From Ruminococcus sp. (GTDB lineage Bacteria > Bacillota > Clostridia > Oscillospirales > Ruminococcaceae): a stretch of DNA of 64,000 nt. Position 1 is the first letter of the stretch. Each line of letters begins with the position of its first letter. Below are positions 1 to 8,481 of the stretch, one piece after another. The DNA is taken from contig JAFXNC010000043.1 of NCBI GenBank assembly GCA_017529875.1, positions 62,001 to 126,000 of the forward strand. The letters are read 5' to 3'. The position numbers and the translations under genes are program-made. The notes below the pieces were generated by a model. The model was not told the DNA's origin. It did not search any database and was given only the letters and a program-made list of their open reading frames with translations.

Positions 1-412
1 ACCTGTCCCGCTGCATGACCGAGAAATTCACGCAGTAGTCCTTGCCTGCCTCAACGAGGTCGTCCAGCTTCATCACGAAGCCGTCGCCCTCGCTTTTCCT
101 GCCCGAGGCGCAGAGGCTCTTTTTGCCGCTCTTTACGATCTCATCCGAGGCGGCGAGCACTGTGGGATCGCCTTCCCTGCGGGCGGCGAACCTGCTCAGA
201 TCGTCGCCGTCGAAGGTGGCGTAATAACGGATATCTATGCTGTCCATGGAGAGCTGCATCCCCGTCTCCTCGTCGATATCCTCCTCGTCGGACTGCTGCG
301 AACTGCTTTGGCTGACTGTGCTCTCAGCGCCGCCGGAGCCCTCCTCCGACTGTCCGCAGGATGCCAGCATACACACGGTCATACACATAACAAGTAATAG
401 CCTGATCTTCAT
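1..412 (-). CDS. Lipoprotein with carbohydrate-binding-like segment (partial, C-terminus off window)
   Basis: The first 137 codons are visible and the gene runs off the left edge. The N-terminus MKIRLLLVMCMTVCMLASCG is a lipoprotein signal peptide with a lipobox ending at Cys19. It is followed by a Ser/Glu/Asp-rich linker (about residues 20-50). The next part reads IRYYATFDGDDLSRF and later SGKKSLCASGRKSEGDGF, a pattern typical of CBM4/CBM22-like beta-sandwich modules in clostridial plant-cell-wall enzymes. The full protein is therefore probably a membrane-anchored glycoside hydrolase or binding protein (inference; the catalytic part is not visible). ATG at 412-410 is preceded by GGGGGA six bases upstream. 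A TTGACT-17-TACGAT promoter lies at 451-479. Confidence 0.7.
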   Translation of the reverse strand, partial: MKIRLLLVMCMTVCMLASCGQSEEGSGGAESTVSQSSSQQSDEEDIDEETGMQLSMDSIDIRYYATFDGDDLSRFAARREGDPTVLAASDEIVKSGKKSLCASGRKSEGDGFVMKLDDLVEAGKDYCVNFSVMQRDR

Positions 413-450
413 AAATGTCCCCCTGTAAAACAAATTCTGTAAACACGTTT

Positions 451-479
451 ATCGTAACACGAAGCGGGGGCAAAGTCAA
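451..479 (-). promoter_or_regulatory. Sigma-A-type promoter of the lipoprotein gene
   Basis: On the minus strand TTGACT (479-474) is separated by 17 bases from TACGAT (456-451). It drives the gene starting at 412. Confidence 0.6.
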
Positions 480-555
480 GAATAATAACTGCGCTCCTAT
501 TATCATTTCTTGTGAATGATCCGGGCAAAAAACCGGCTGTTTTTTTGCCATACTC

Positions 556-584
556 TTGACTCAGGGCGGTTTTCATGGTATACT
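556..584 (+). promoter_or_regulatory. Sigma-A-type promoter of the secreted-protein gene
   Basis: TTGACT (556-561), a 17-base spacer and TATACT (579-584). The transcript has a leader of about 155 bases before the ATG at 748. The leader contains a near-perfect hairpin at 665-687 (TTTTCC...GGAAAA around GGTCCGGACC). I compared the leader with c-di-GMP riboswitch features and saw no match. Nothing else is recognisable in the 413-747 gap apart from this promoter and the divergent one at 451-479. Confidence 0.65.
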
Positions 585-747
585 ATATTAGTAAAAAAAT
601 GTGATGCGGTAACAGTTTGTTCAAGTCCTGACTGACCGGCGGCACATCCTGCTAAATATTTGCCTTTTCCCGGTCCGGACCGGAAAATAATGCATCCCCC
701 GGCGCAGATGCCCGGAAGGTGCGTTCCCTTAGAAAAGGAGGAAGAAT

Positions 748-2685
748 ATGAAAAGTCGATATGCAAGTAAAGTCCTGGCTGCTGCTCTGGCTCTGACACT
801 TGCGGCGGGCGTTCTGCCTGTTTCACCCCTTGAACTTTCAGGCGCTGTACTGCCGACGTCGGCGAACGGCGATCTGCCGGTAGTGCCTGCGACCGAAACG
901 AAGTACACCTTCACCAACAACACCGAGTACGTTACTGCTACCTGGAACAGCCAGTCCGCAGCCAGCGGTCAGGAGCTCAACACCGGGTATCCTCTGGTGC
1001 TCACTGCCGAGAGGCCTTTCATTTACAAGGTCGGCACTTCGAGCACTGTGGCACGCAAGAATTCCCAGGGCGTATACAAGGTCTCCCTGAACCCCGGCGG
1101 GAATGTGACCGTTGACAGCTACTACGCCGAGGTCGAACACGACAACGGCTTTGCAAGAAAGACAAGCATCTATCTCAAGGCTGACAGCTTCAACCACGGC
1201 GACAGCTTCTATTATGACACGACCTTCCCCGCGGGCACCGTAAAGACCCGCACAGAGGGCGACAAGGTATGGTACAGCAATATCCTCAACGTGCCCACCG
1301 AGCTTTATACCGCAGACGGCGAACTGATCGTTCCTCAGATGTCGGTGAAAAACGGCGTTCAGGAATATGCCTTCACTCCCGCAGCGAGCGAGACCTATTA
1401 TCTGGTCCGCGCCTTCGTTGAAGGCAGCGAGAGCAACTGGGACGGCAACGCAACTCCTGTGCTCCCCTTCGGCGATGTGGATACTGTTACCGTCAAGCAT
1501 GACAACGGCTCCGGCGCCGAGGAAGACCTGGAGCTCATCCCAGAGAACTTCAACCAGCTGAGCAGCTACCTGAGCACCGACAAGGCCTTTGCCGAGGGCG
1601 ATCTTGTGAACGTTCAGCTGGACGCCAGCACCGCCACCGGTCTTGTGATGACCAAGCCCGGCGTCAAGATCAAGGTCTACACCACGATCTGGGGCGACGA
1701 GGTCGAAGTTACCAAGCTGGCAAACTCCGACATCAAATCCACCAACTACACCTTCCCGGTTAATGAGGTCTATTCTTATTTTATCGTGAAGGAGTACGCT
1801 CCCAAGATCATCAACGGAAAGTCTATTGCGATAGGCGAGAAGATCGAGCTGAGATTCTTCGTTGACAGCACCAACGACATCGTGAACGAGGAAGGCGCTT
1901 ACATCATGTTCTCGATACCCGGACTTGATGATGTTACCATGCTCCTTACCGACTATAAGATACAGAGCAACCGCTGGTATTACGGCTGCGAACTGGGGCC
2001 CTCCAGGATCAATGACGATATAACTGCTACGATCTGCCATGCCGACGGCACCGCGATCGATTCACTGACTTATTCTATCGCGGCATATGCTGAGTATCTT
2101 AAGGGCTATCTCCCCAACAATCAGAAGATACAGAATCTTATGAACAGTATGCTCAGATACGGTGCAGCAGCTCAGATCTACAAGGGCTACAACACCGATA
2201 AGCTCCCCATTAACGATCTTAGTACTGTATTCGCAAGCAACGCCGATATAGCAGCAGCCATTTCCAATGACCATGTAGGTCAGCCCTCCGGTACTGTTTC
2301 GGGAGTAACCTTTGCAGGAGCGACTGCATCTCTCGGAAGCGACTGTATGTTCTCCTGTGCGTTCAACGTGACCGGAAATCTCAAAGATTACACTTTCACC
2401 TACAAGAACACCGTCACCGGTGAGGCTAAGAAAGCCAAGCCTACCCTTTATGCAGGCACTATTTACCTTGTGAATATCCCCGGCGTGGTTCCTTCCAGAT
2501 ACGATACGATCTATGAATTCACCGTTAAAAACAAGAAGACCAATGATACCATGACGGTACAGCGTTCGCTGTTCGGCTACGTCAAGTCAATGATGACCAG
2601 CGCCAGCGCTACCGAAAACCTCAGACTTCTGCTAAAATCCATGTATTATTACAATCTTGCTGTAAAGGCATACAAGACTAACTAA
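748..2685 (+). CDS. Large secreted protein of unknown function
   Basis: 645 residues. The N-terminus has a basic stretch then a long hydrophobic run (KVLAAALALTLAAGVLPV), a Sec signal peptide. No sortase motif, dockerin or catalytic signature was recognised. The region around residues 440-490 contains YSIAAYAEYLKGYLPN and MLRYGAAAQIYKGYNTD, a signature I know from C-terminal modules of many clostridial surface proteins. A weaker second copy closes the protein (SLFGYVKSMM...LLLKSMYYYNLAVKAY), so the C-terminal half is probably a duplicated domain. An AAAAGGAGGAAGAAT ribosome site precedes the ATG. A 40-codon ORF follows 14 bases after the stop and shares its terminator. A role in the cell envelope or substrate contact is inference. 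Confidence 0.8.
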   Translation: MKSRYASKVLAAALALTLAAGVLPVSPLELSGAVLPTSANGDLPVVPATETKYTFTNNTEYVTATWNSQSAASGQELNTGYPLVLTAERPFIYKVGTSSTVARKNSQGVYKVSLNPGGNVTVDSYYAEVEHDNGFARKTSIYLKADSFNHGDSFYYDTTFPAGTVKTRTEGDKVWYSNILNVPTELYTADGELIVPQMSVKNGVQEYAFTPAASETYYLVRAFVEGSESNWDGNATPVLPFGDVDTVTVKHDNGSGAEEDLELIPENFNQLSSYLSTDKAFAEGDLVNVQLDASTATGLVMTKPGVKIKVYTTIWGDEVEVTKLANSDIKSTNYTFPVNEVYSYFIVKEYAPKIINGKSIAIGEKIELRFFVDSTNDIVNEEGAYIMFSIPGLDDVTMLLTDYKIQSNRWYYGCELGPSRINDDITATICHADGTAIDSLTYSIAAYAEYLKGYLPNNQKIQNLMNSMLRYGAAAQIYKGYNTDKLPINDLSTVFASNADIAAAISNDHVGQPSGTVSGVTFAGATASLGSDCMFSCAFNVTGNLKDYTFTYKNTVTGEAKKAKPTLYAGTIYLVNIPGVVPSRYDTIYEFTVKNKKTNDTMTVQRSLFGYVKSMMTSASATENLRLLLKSMYYYNLAVKAYKTN

Positions 2686-2699
2686 AGGAGAGATTGAAA

Positions 2700-2822
2700 A
2701 TGAAAGAGAAGTACTCAGGGCTTGAAATGGAAACAGTCACCTTCGAGACCCAGGATGTGATCGTGACCTCCTGCAGCACCTACGAGTTCCAATGTGATAT
2801 TGACGGACTTCCTATCGGCTGA
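2700..2822 (+). CDS. Short peptide, 40 residues, unknown function
   Basis: ATG at 2700 follows AAAGGAG at suitable spacing and lies 14 bases after the stop of the secreted-protein gene, so the two are co-transcribed; a terminator follows 24 bases downstream. The peptide begins MKEKYSGLEMETVTFETQDV, continues IVTSCSTYEFQCDIDGLPIG and ends there. It is acidic and has two cysteines and no signal peptide. Short clostridial peptides with the pattern YxxxxME(x)VxFETxDVIxTS are familiar to me as unannotated small proteins, but I know no function for them. It could be a modified-peptide precursor or a small regulatory protein; neither is shown. Confidence 0.65.
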   Translation: MKEKYSGLEMETVTFETQDVIVTSCSTYEFQCDIDGLPIG

Positions 2823-2845
2823 TATCCGCAATACCCCGACCACCA

Positions 2846-2881
2846 CCGGGCAGCCCACACGGCTGTCCGGTCTTTTTTTCC
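2846..2881 (+). terminator. Intrinsic terminator after the 40-residue peptide
   Basis: CCGGGCAGCC and GGCTGTCCGG pair around CACAC (2846-2870) with one G-U pair, followed by TCTTTTTTTC. Confidence 0.85.
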
Positions 2882-2910
2882 TTGACTTGACACCGGGGAT
2901 GTGCTATTAT
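2882..2910 (+). promoter_or_regulatory. Promoter of mnmA
   Basis: TTGACT (2882-2887), 17 bases, TATTAT (2905-2910). The start of transcription would fall near 2917. This excludes an in-frame ATG at 2909 and supports the ATG at 2933. Confidence 0.65.
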
Positions 2911-2932
2911 GGTTATGAAAGGACGTGGTCGT

Positions 2933-4003
2933 ATGAGCAAAGTGATCGTGGGGCTGTCGGGGGGCGTGGACAGCGCCGTGACGGCTTACCTGCTGAAAAT
3001 CGCCGGGTATGAGGTCATCGGCATGACCCTGCGCACCTATGTCACCGCCGACGGCACAGACAGCCGCTGCTGCGAGATCGACGACGCAAGACAGACCGCC
3101 GCCGCCCTGGGCATACCCTACTATGTGCAGAACGTTCAGGCCGACTTCCGCAGGTACGTCACCGAGCCCTTCATCAAAGAATATCTCTCCGGCAGAACGC
3201 CCTCGCCCTGCCTTGTCTGCAACCGTCAGGTGAAGTGGGCGAAGATGCTGGAGGCCGCCGACAGCATGGGTGCGCAGTACATCGCCACCGGGCACTATGC
3301 CTCGGTGACCCGGCTGCCCAACGGCAGATACACCGTAAAGCTGGCGGACAGCCTCGCCAAGGATCAGACCTATATGCTCTGCCGGCTTACCCAGGAGCAG
3401 CTCTCCCGGACGCTGATGCCTCTGGGCAAGCTCACCAAGGCCGAGGTGCGGGATATCGCCCGCCAAGTCGGACTCCCCGTCTCTGAGAAGCCGGATTCAC
3501 AGGAGCTGTGTTTCGTCACCGACGGCGACTACATGGGCTACATCGAGCAGAACGCCGACTGCCCTCTCCCGCCTCCGGGGGACTTCGTGGACGAGGAGGG
3601 GAACATTCTGGGACATCACGGCGGCATCTACCGCTGCACCGTGGGACAGCGCAAGGGGCTTGGGCTTTCCCTGGGGTACCCGGCCTATGTGAAGGCCATC
3701 GCCCCCGCCTCTGACCGGGTCATCATCGGCACCGAGGACTCGCTGTGGACGGACACGGTGTACTGCGGGAACGTGAGCTTCATGGGGCTGCCGGAGCTTT
3801 CTCCGGGTCAGCGGGTCAGGGGCATGGCAAAGATACGCTACGCCCACAAGCCCCAGCCCGCCGAGGCGGAGCGCCTTGAGGACGGAGGACTGAAGCTCAC
3901 CTTCGCCTCCCCGGTAAGAGCCCCCGCCCCCGGTCAGGGAGCGGTGATGTACGACGGCGAGGGCTGCCTGCTGCTGGGAGCGACGATATCAATGCACGAA
4001 TAA
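2933..4003 (+). CDS. mnmA: tRNA-specific 2-thiouridylase MnmA
   Basis: 356 residues. MnmA transfers sulfur to U34 of tRNA-Lys, -Glu and -Gln. The N-terminal PP-loop motif VGLSGGVDS (about residues 6-14) binds ATP. The two catalytic cysteines are visible in SPCLVCN (about 90-96) and QELCF (about 190-195). The central region with GHYA and KDQTYML and the C-terminal beta-barrel ([12 protein letters not shown]) match the family and its usual length. The start at 2933 is chosen because GAAAGGAC lies eight bases upstream and the promoter -10 overlaps the alternative ATG at 2909. The gene is monocistronic between a promoter and a bidirectional terminator. Confidence 0.95.
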   Translation: MSKVIVGLSGGVDSAVTAYLLKIAGYEVIGMTLRTYVTADGTDSRCCEIDDARQTAAALGIPYYVQNVQADFRRYVTEPFIKEYLSGRTPSPCLVCNRQVKWAKMLEAADSMGAQYIATGHYASVTRLPNGRYTVKLADSLAKDQTYMLCRLTQEQLSRTLMPLGKLTKAEVRDIARQVGLPVSEKPDSQELCFVTDGDYMGYIEQNADCPLPPPGDFVDEEGNILGHHGGIYRCTVGQRKGLGLSLGYPAYVKAIAPASDRVIIGTEDSLWTDTVYCGNVSFMGLPELSPGQRVRGMAKIRYAHKPQPAEAERLEDGGLKLTFASPVRAPAPGQGAVMYDGEGCLLLGATISMHE

Positions 4004-4007
4004 AAAG

Positions 4008-4043
4008 AGCACAGTCTCTCGAAAGGGGAGACTGTGCTTTTTT
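4008..4043. terminator. Bidirectional terminator between mnmA and the FtsX permease gene
   Basis: AGCACAGTCTC (4008-4018) pairs perfectly with GAGACTGTGCT (4028-4038). T-runs flank it in both directions, so it can end both converging transcripts. Confidence 0.85.
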
Positions 4044-4050
4044 AGGTTTG

Positions 4051-6993
4051 TTACTCTCTGCTCCTGACTTCATTGGCAATAGACGAATGCGCCATGGTGC
4101 GCAGGGGGAGCAGGTAGGAGCCCAGCATCAGTGCGAAGATCAGCAGCCCGATGAGCAGTGCTGCGAACCAGGGCAGCGATACCAGATTGGAGTTTTCGGA
4201 GCCGAACAGGACTCCTGCCAGGAACCTGCCGAGAACTGAGCTGACTGCCGCCGTTATCACTGCGCAGACCGCTGTCTCGATAGTCAGGGACGCGATGATC
4301 TGCTTCATGGACATACCGCAGGCGCGGAGCATGGACAGCTCCCAGCGGCGGTTGACGATGTTTGCCGCCGAGGTGGAGACTATGTTTATCAGCGCCACTG
4401 CGAATACCACCGTCGCCAGCGCCATACCCGCTATTTTCAGCGCGTCGGAGATGCGCTCGCGGGTGCGGTAGAAGGAGACATTGTCCTCTGCATGGGAACA
4501 GTTTTCTTTGAGGAAAGCCGTTGCCTCGGGCTCCATGCCATGCTTTACACGCAGGCCGAGATAGATCGGCTCCGCCCCGGCACCGTCCTCACCGACGCTG
4601 CCCACAAGGCCGCTGAACTCGTGTACCAGCTCCACCGGTATCACCGAGATCACTGAATCCTCTGTGCAGGCGAGGCCCTTGCTGTTGGTGGTATAGTACC
4701 CGCTGACCTGGAGAACGCGGGTAGCGTAGGTCACCTTAGCCGTAGACGTCCAGTAAGGCACCTCCACCGAGGTCAGGTCTTCCCGGAAGATATCCACTCC
4801 AAGGCTATTGCCCCTTGTGGCACGCTTTACGCTGTATCCGTTGTTGCACAGCAGCAGTCCGCCCTTGGAGAGCAGGTCGTCGTAAGTAAGGTCTGTGTCG
4901 AACCGCTCGAACTGCGTCCTCGTCACCGGGACCACGGAGAAGCCCGGCAGTCTGACGCTGCCCTTGGAGTCCTTTAACAGATCAAGATAAGCCTCGGTCA
5001 GCGAGGGCTCGATGCAGTCCATCGACAGGCCGGAGGCATCCCCATAAAAGCTTACCGACCCCGACAGCGGCTCGATATCGGTGAAATAGCCGGAGTCTGC
5101 AAACTTCTGATATACCTCGGTAACAGTCAGCACGGTGCCGTTCCCAGGCTGTTCGATCTCCGCCCGATAGTCGTATAGACCGTCGTTTTGCAGCATACCC
5201 TCCTTCTCGATGCCGTAGATGATCGCCGTGATAGTTATGACGAGGGTGCCGCTGACGATCGCCGCCAGCAGGGTTATGAAGCCCCTCATCTTGTTCCTGC
5301 CGGCGCTCCTTGCCGCATAGCCTGCCGGGAAACCGAACAGCTTCCGCGAGAGCCACTTTCTCTTTTTCGGGGGACGCTTGACGCGCTTGCCTGTGAGAGC
5401 GGCGGCAGGGGTGAGTTTCTTTATCCTGATCGCGCAGGCGTAGCCGGAGAACATAACCGAGAACACCGACACGAATATCGCCGCGCCGAATACCACCGGG
5501 ATGATCTCAAGGCTGAAAAACTTCTCGGTCACTCCGTCGCCGTACATCAGGTCGTAGATCTTCAAGTCCATAATTTTGGACATTATGATCTTGCCTGTAA
5601 GCAGGGCGAGCCCTATGGCAATAGGCAGCGCTGCCAGCATATAGAGCATACACTCCGCAAGCACCATGGCGAATATCTGCCGGTTGGAGGCACCTATGGT
5701 CTTCAAAGTGCCGTACTGCTCGGCGCGGTAGGCCGAGGAAAGCTCAAAGGCGTTGTTGACGATGAGCCTTGCAAAGAAGATGAACACCGCCGCAACGAGT
5801 ATGATCACCGCGAACAGCGCCGCCGTGTTAGCGGCACGGTCGAAGCCTCTGCCCTCCAGCAGTATGAGCCCGTCGTTGGTCATGACGTGCTCCACGATGT
5901 GACCGCCGATATCCTCGGACATGGTGATGTTCAGACTGTCGCATATCTGCCTGACCTCGGTGTCGATGTCGAGGCCATCCTTGATGCGAACGTAAGCGGA
6001 CCCGCCGGAATCGTCGTCAAAGAAGCCGGCTGCCCACTCATCCTCCGCGAAGAAGCAGAGGTCACTGTGATAATCCTTCTGGAATACGCCTACCACCTTG
6101 TAGGTCTTGCTTGTTTTCTCCGCCGTCTCGCCGGTATCCCTGGCCTTGACGGTGTAGATCCTGTACTTGGTGGGAGCGTTGTTGACGTAGTCGGTGTCCT
6201 CGTGGCAGATCACTCCGTCACCGAACAGAGCCTCGATATCTGTCACCAGATCGCTGTCGGATCCGAGGGCGCTCTCATAGTCGCCCTCCCCGTAGGTGTA
6301 CTGCTGTATCAGCCTGTTGACGATACTGCCGCTGTCGGCGGCATAGACCGGTTCGCCCTTATCGTTGACGTTGTCCCATACGGCCTTGGAATAGTCAAGT
6401 CCGGTATCGGAGTAGGGGACGGTCTCGGCTATGTACTCGACCCCGGTCTTCTTCACCTCGTAGCGAATGGTAAGCTCGTCGCCGGCTTTAAGGCCGTACT
6501 GCTCGGCGATATACTGGTCAACAGTCACCTCGCTGTCGTTCTGAGGCATCCTGCCGGAGATCTCAAAATTTGCGGTATCATTCAGCGAGCCTATATCCCC
6601 CGCCGTAAGGGAGGCTGAGTAGGACTGCACATAAGGGGTGCCGTTAAAGCTCACCATGGGCAGGTAGCTCACGCCGTTTCCGGATTTGCCCGCGTAGGAG
6701 TCAAGATAGCGGCCGTAAAACATCCTGTACTGAGAGTAGGTGTAGGCTCCCTCGGAGACGGAGGCGTTGTTGATTATCTGTTTGCCCTGCTCCAACGAGT
6801 CTATGTCGATGCAGGCATGGTAGGAGCCCTCGCTGTAACGTTCCTCCGAGCGCATCATGGACAGGAAGGAGCTGAAATACACACCCAAAAAGGTCAGCAG
6901 GTACATAGCCATGACAATTGAGATAAAGGACAGCAGCGTCCGTTTCTTGTCCCGGCGCATCCAGCGGAGGGTGATGATCAGGAGCTTGCTCAT
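4051..6993 (-). CDS. ABC transporter permease, FtsX/MacB type
   Basis: 980 residues. One N-terminal membrane segment (about 18-42) is followed by a large extracytoplasmic region (about 45-385) and three membrane helices (around 390, 445 and 510). A fourth segment (about 570-595), a second outside region and three C-terminal helices (around 860, 910 and 950) complete two FtsX modules. The sequence SAYRAEQYGTLKTIGAS before a helix is typical of FtsX permeases. Such pairs move peptides, antibiotics or lipids, or act as mechanical transmitters; the substrate cannot be read here. The start overlaps the end of the ATPase gene by four bases (ATGA), indicating translational coupling. Confidence 0.85.
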   Translation of the reverse strand: MSKLLIITLRWMRRDKKRTLLSFISIVMAMYLLTFLGVYFSSFLSMMRSEERYSEGSYHACIDIDSLEQGKQIINNASVSEGAYTYSQYRMFYGRYLDSYAGKSGNGVSYLPMVSFNGTPYVQSYSASLTAGDIGSLNDTANFEISGRMPQNDSEVTVDQYIAEQYGLKAGDELTIRYEVKKTGVEYIAETVPYSDTGLDYSKAVWDNVNDKGEPVYAADSGSIVNRLIQQYTYGEGDYESALGSDSDLVTDIEALFGDGVICHEDTDYVNNAPTKYRIYTVKARDTGETAEKTSKTYKVVGVFQKDYHSDLCFFAEDEWAAGFFDDDSGGSAYVRIKDGLDIDTEVRQICDSLNITMSEDIGGHIVEHVMTNDGLILLEGRGFDRAANTAALFAVIILVAAVFIFFARLIVNNAFELSSAYRAEQYGTLKTIGASNRQIFAMVLAECMLYMLAALPIAIGLALLTGKIIMSKIMDLKIYDLMYGDGVTEKFFSLEIIPVVFGAAIFVSVFSVMFSGYACAIRIKKLTPAAALTGKRVKRPPKKRKWLSRKLFGFPAGYAARSAGRNKMRGFITLLAAIVSGTLVITITAIIYGIEKEGMLQNDGLYDYRAEIEQPGNGTVLTVTEVYQKFADSGYFTDIEPLSGSVSFYGDASGLSMDCIEPSLTEAYLDLLKDSKGSVRLPGFSVVPVTRTQFERFDTDLTYDDLLSKGGLLLCNNGYSVKRATRGNSLGVDIFREDLTSVEVPYWTSTAKVTYATRVLQVSGYYTTNSKGLACTEDSVISVIPVELVHEFSGLVGSVGEDGAGAEPIYLGLRVKHGMEPEATAFLKENCSHAEDNVSFYRTRERISDALKIAGMALATVVFAVALINIVSTSAANIVNRRWELSMLRACGMSMKQIIASLTIETAVCAVITAAVSSVLGRFLAGVLFGSENSNLVSLPWFAALLIGLLIFALMLGSYLLPLRTMAHSSIANEVRSRE

Positions 6994-7682
6994 ACTGTCC
7001 TCACCTTCTCCGAAACGATCTTGCCGTCGCTTACCGTGAAGACGCGGTCAGCCTCGGCGGCGAAGTTGGGATCGTGGGTAACGAGCACGACGGTGGTGCC
7101 GTACTTTTCGATGATGCGCTTGAACAGCGCGATTATCTCACGGCTGGTGGCGCTGTCGAGGTTGCCGGTGGGCTCGTCTGCGAAGATGCAGGGGGGCTGC
7201 GCCACGATAGCTCTGCCGATAGCCACACGCTGCTGCTGACCGCCGGAAAGCTGCGACGCAAAGCAGTAACGCTTGTCAGTCAGCCCCAGTATTTCGAGAA
7301 GCTCATCGACGCGCTGCTTGTCGGCGTCCTTGCCGTCGAGGTTCAGGGGCAGGGCGATGTTCTCCTCCACGTTGAGCACCGGTATCAGGTTGAAGAACTG
7401 AAAAATGAACCCCGAATGTCTCCGCCTGTAAGCGGCGAGCTCGTGGTCTTTCAGGGCGGTCAAGTCTCTGCCGTCCACCACTACCTTGCCGCTGTCGGGC
7501 TTGTCGAGGCCGCCCAGCAGATTGAGCAGCGAGGTCTTGCCGCTGCCGCTCTCGCCGGTAATGGCTATGAGCTCCCCGCGGCAGATCTCCACCGACACGT
7601 CATTCACCGCATTAACGCTGCCGTCTCCGGAGCCGAAGCTCTTTTTAAGGTGCTCGGCACGGATTATTACTTCTTTTTCCAT
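6990..7682 (-). CDS. ABC transporter ATP-binding protein (LolD/MacB type)
   Basis: 230 residues. Walker A GESGSGKTS (about 39-47), Q-loop FIFQFFNLIPVL, signature LSGGQQQRVAIGRAI and Walker B FADEPTGNLDS are intact. The FNLIPVLNVEENI sequence after the Q-loop is typical of ATPases that serve FtsX permeases. Upstream, GGGAGG precedes the ATG. No clear promoter was found. The upstream AT-rich stretch (7700-7760) has an imperfect inverted TGCAT/ATGCA repeat of unknown meaning. No response regulator or histidine kinase gene is adjacent, unlike Bce-type peptide sensors. Confidence 0.92.
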   Translation of the reverse strand: MEKEVIIRAEHLKKSFGSGDGSVNAVNDVSVEICRGELIAITGESGSGKTSLLNLLGGLDKPDSGKVVVDGRDLTALKDHELAAYRRRHSGFIFQFFNLIPVLNVEENIALPLNLDGKDADKQRVDELLEILGLTDKRYCFASQLSGGQQQRVAIGRAIVAQPPCIFADEPTGNLDSATSREIIALFKRIIEKYGTTVVLVTHDPNFAAEADRVFTVSDGKIVSEKVRTV

Positions 7683-7827
7683 ATTGGTCTACCTCCCGAT
7701 CTGATCTGTATATTATTCAATGCATAATTCACAATGCACGATTATCAACGCATATGGCTTTGCTTTGACTTGATATAAGTGCGCATCACCCTTACCTGTT
7801 ATTCTATCACAAAAATGCCGGGATGTC

Positions 7828-7863
7828 AAAAAAAACGCTCAGACCCCCTGAAAGGTCTGAGCG
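7828..7863 (-). terminator. Terminator of the glnA-ANTAR unit
   Basis: On the minus strand CGCTCAGACC and GGTCTGAGCG pair around TTTCAGGG and are followed by eight T. It ends the transcript of the ANTAR regulator gene nine bases after its stop. Confidence 0.9.
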
Positions 7864-7871
7864 ATGTTATT

Positions 7872-8456
7872 CTAAGGCTGCTTCCCGCCGGAGGTCTTTA
7901 TGATCTCCTCGGCCACGGCGCGTTTTGTGATGCACCTGTCCATGGCCAGCTTTTCTATAAAGCGGTGGGATTCCTCCTCCGTCATGCCCCGCTCCGAGAT
8001 CAGCAGCCACTTGGCGCGGTTGACCACACGGATCTCCTGCATTTTGTCCTCCAGAGAGACTGAGCGTTTCTCCAGCTTGCGCAGCCGCTCCCGGGTGCTT
8101 TCCAGCCAGTCAAAGGCCAGCTCCACCATCTGCTTCGGGGAGGGCTTGGAGAGGGTGTATACCCCATAGGGACAGACCTTCTCGAAGATCTCCGAGTAGT
8201 ATTCGCTGCGTATCAGCAGCAGCGACGCACAGCTGGGGTCGGAGGAACAGTCGATAGCAAAGCGCACTCCGTCGTCGTCCGGCAGCGGAGCGTTTATCAT
8301 CACAAAGTCATAGGCGCGGTCAAGACGCTGACGCTTGGCGCTGCTCACGCTGGTCTCAAGGTCGAAATCGTAGCGCCGCTGCCCGTTTATAAGCTCTTTG
8401 AGCGACTCGTTGAATTTCGGCTGAGCCGAGACTATCAGCAGGTTGTATCTCCGCAT
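7872..8456 (-). CDS. ANTAR-domain response regulator (NitR-like antiterminator)
   Basis: About 194 residues. The N-terminal part (MRRYNLLIVSAQPKFNESLK) resembles a receiver domain, but a clear phosphoacceptor Asp is not obvious (VMINAPL is at the expected place). A coiled-coil linker (LRKLEKRSVSLEDKMQEI) leads into a C-terminal ANTAR domain (AKWLLISERGMTEEESHRFI and AMDRCITKRAVAEEII). ANTAR proteins bind paired hexaloop RNA hairpins and prevent transcription termination. In Clostridium saccharobutylicum such a regulator (NitR) lies beside glnA. Here it lies 25 bases after glnA and is co-transcribed. The start is placed at 8456, with GGAG six bases upstream; an upstream in-frame ATG at 8501 would overlap glnA and lacks a good site. 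Confidence 0.85.
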   Translation of the reverse strand: MRRYNLLIVSAQPKFNESLKELINGQRRYDFDLETSVSSAKRQRLDRAYDFVMINAPLPDDDGVRFAIDCSSDPSCASLLLIRSEYYSEIFEKVCPYGVYTLSKPSPKQMVELAFDWLESTRERLRKLEKRSVSLEDKMQEIRVVNRAKWLLISERGMTEEESHRFIEKLAMDRCITKRAVAEEIIKTSGGKQP

Positions 8457-8481
8457 TTTGAGCTCCAAATCTAAGCCCCCT

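Noticed and set aside
591-747. Possible c-di-GMP riboswitch in the leader of the secreted-protein gene
   Set aside because: Some GC-rich hairpins are present, but the conserved GEMM-I or GEMM-II core bases are not.
2909-2932. Upstream ATG start for mnmA
   Set aside because: It overlaps the -10 promoter element; the ATG at 2933 has a proper ribosome site and matches the family N-terminus.
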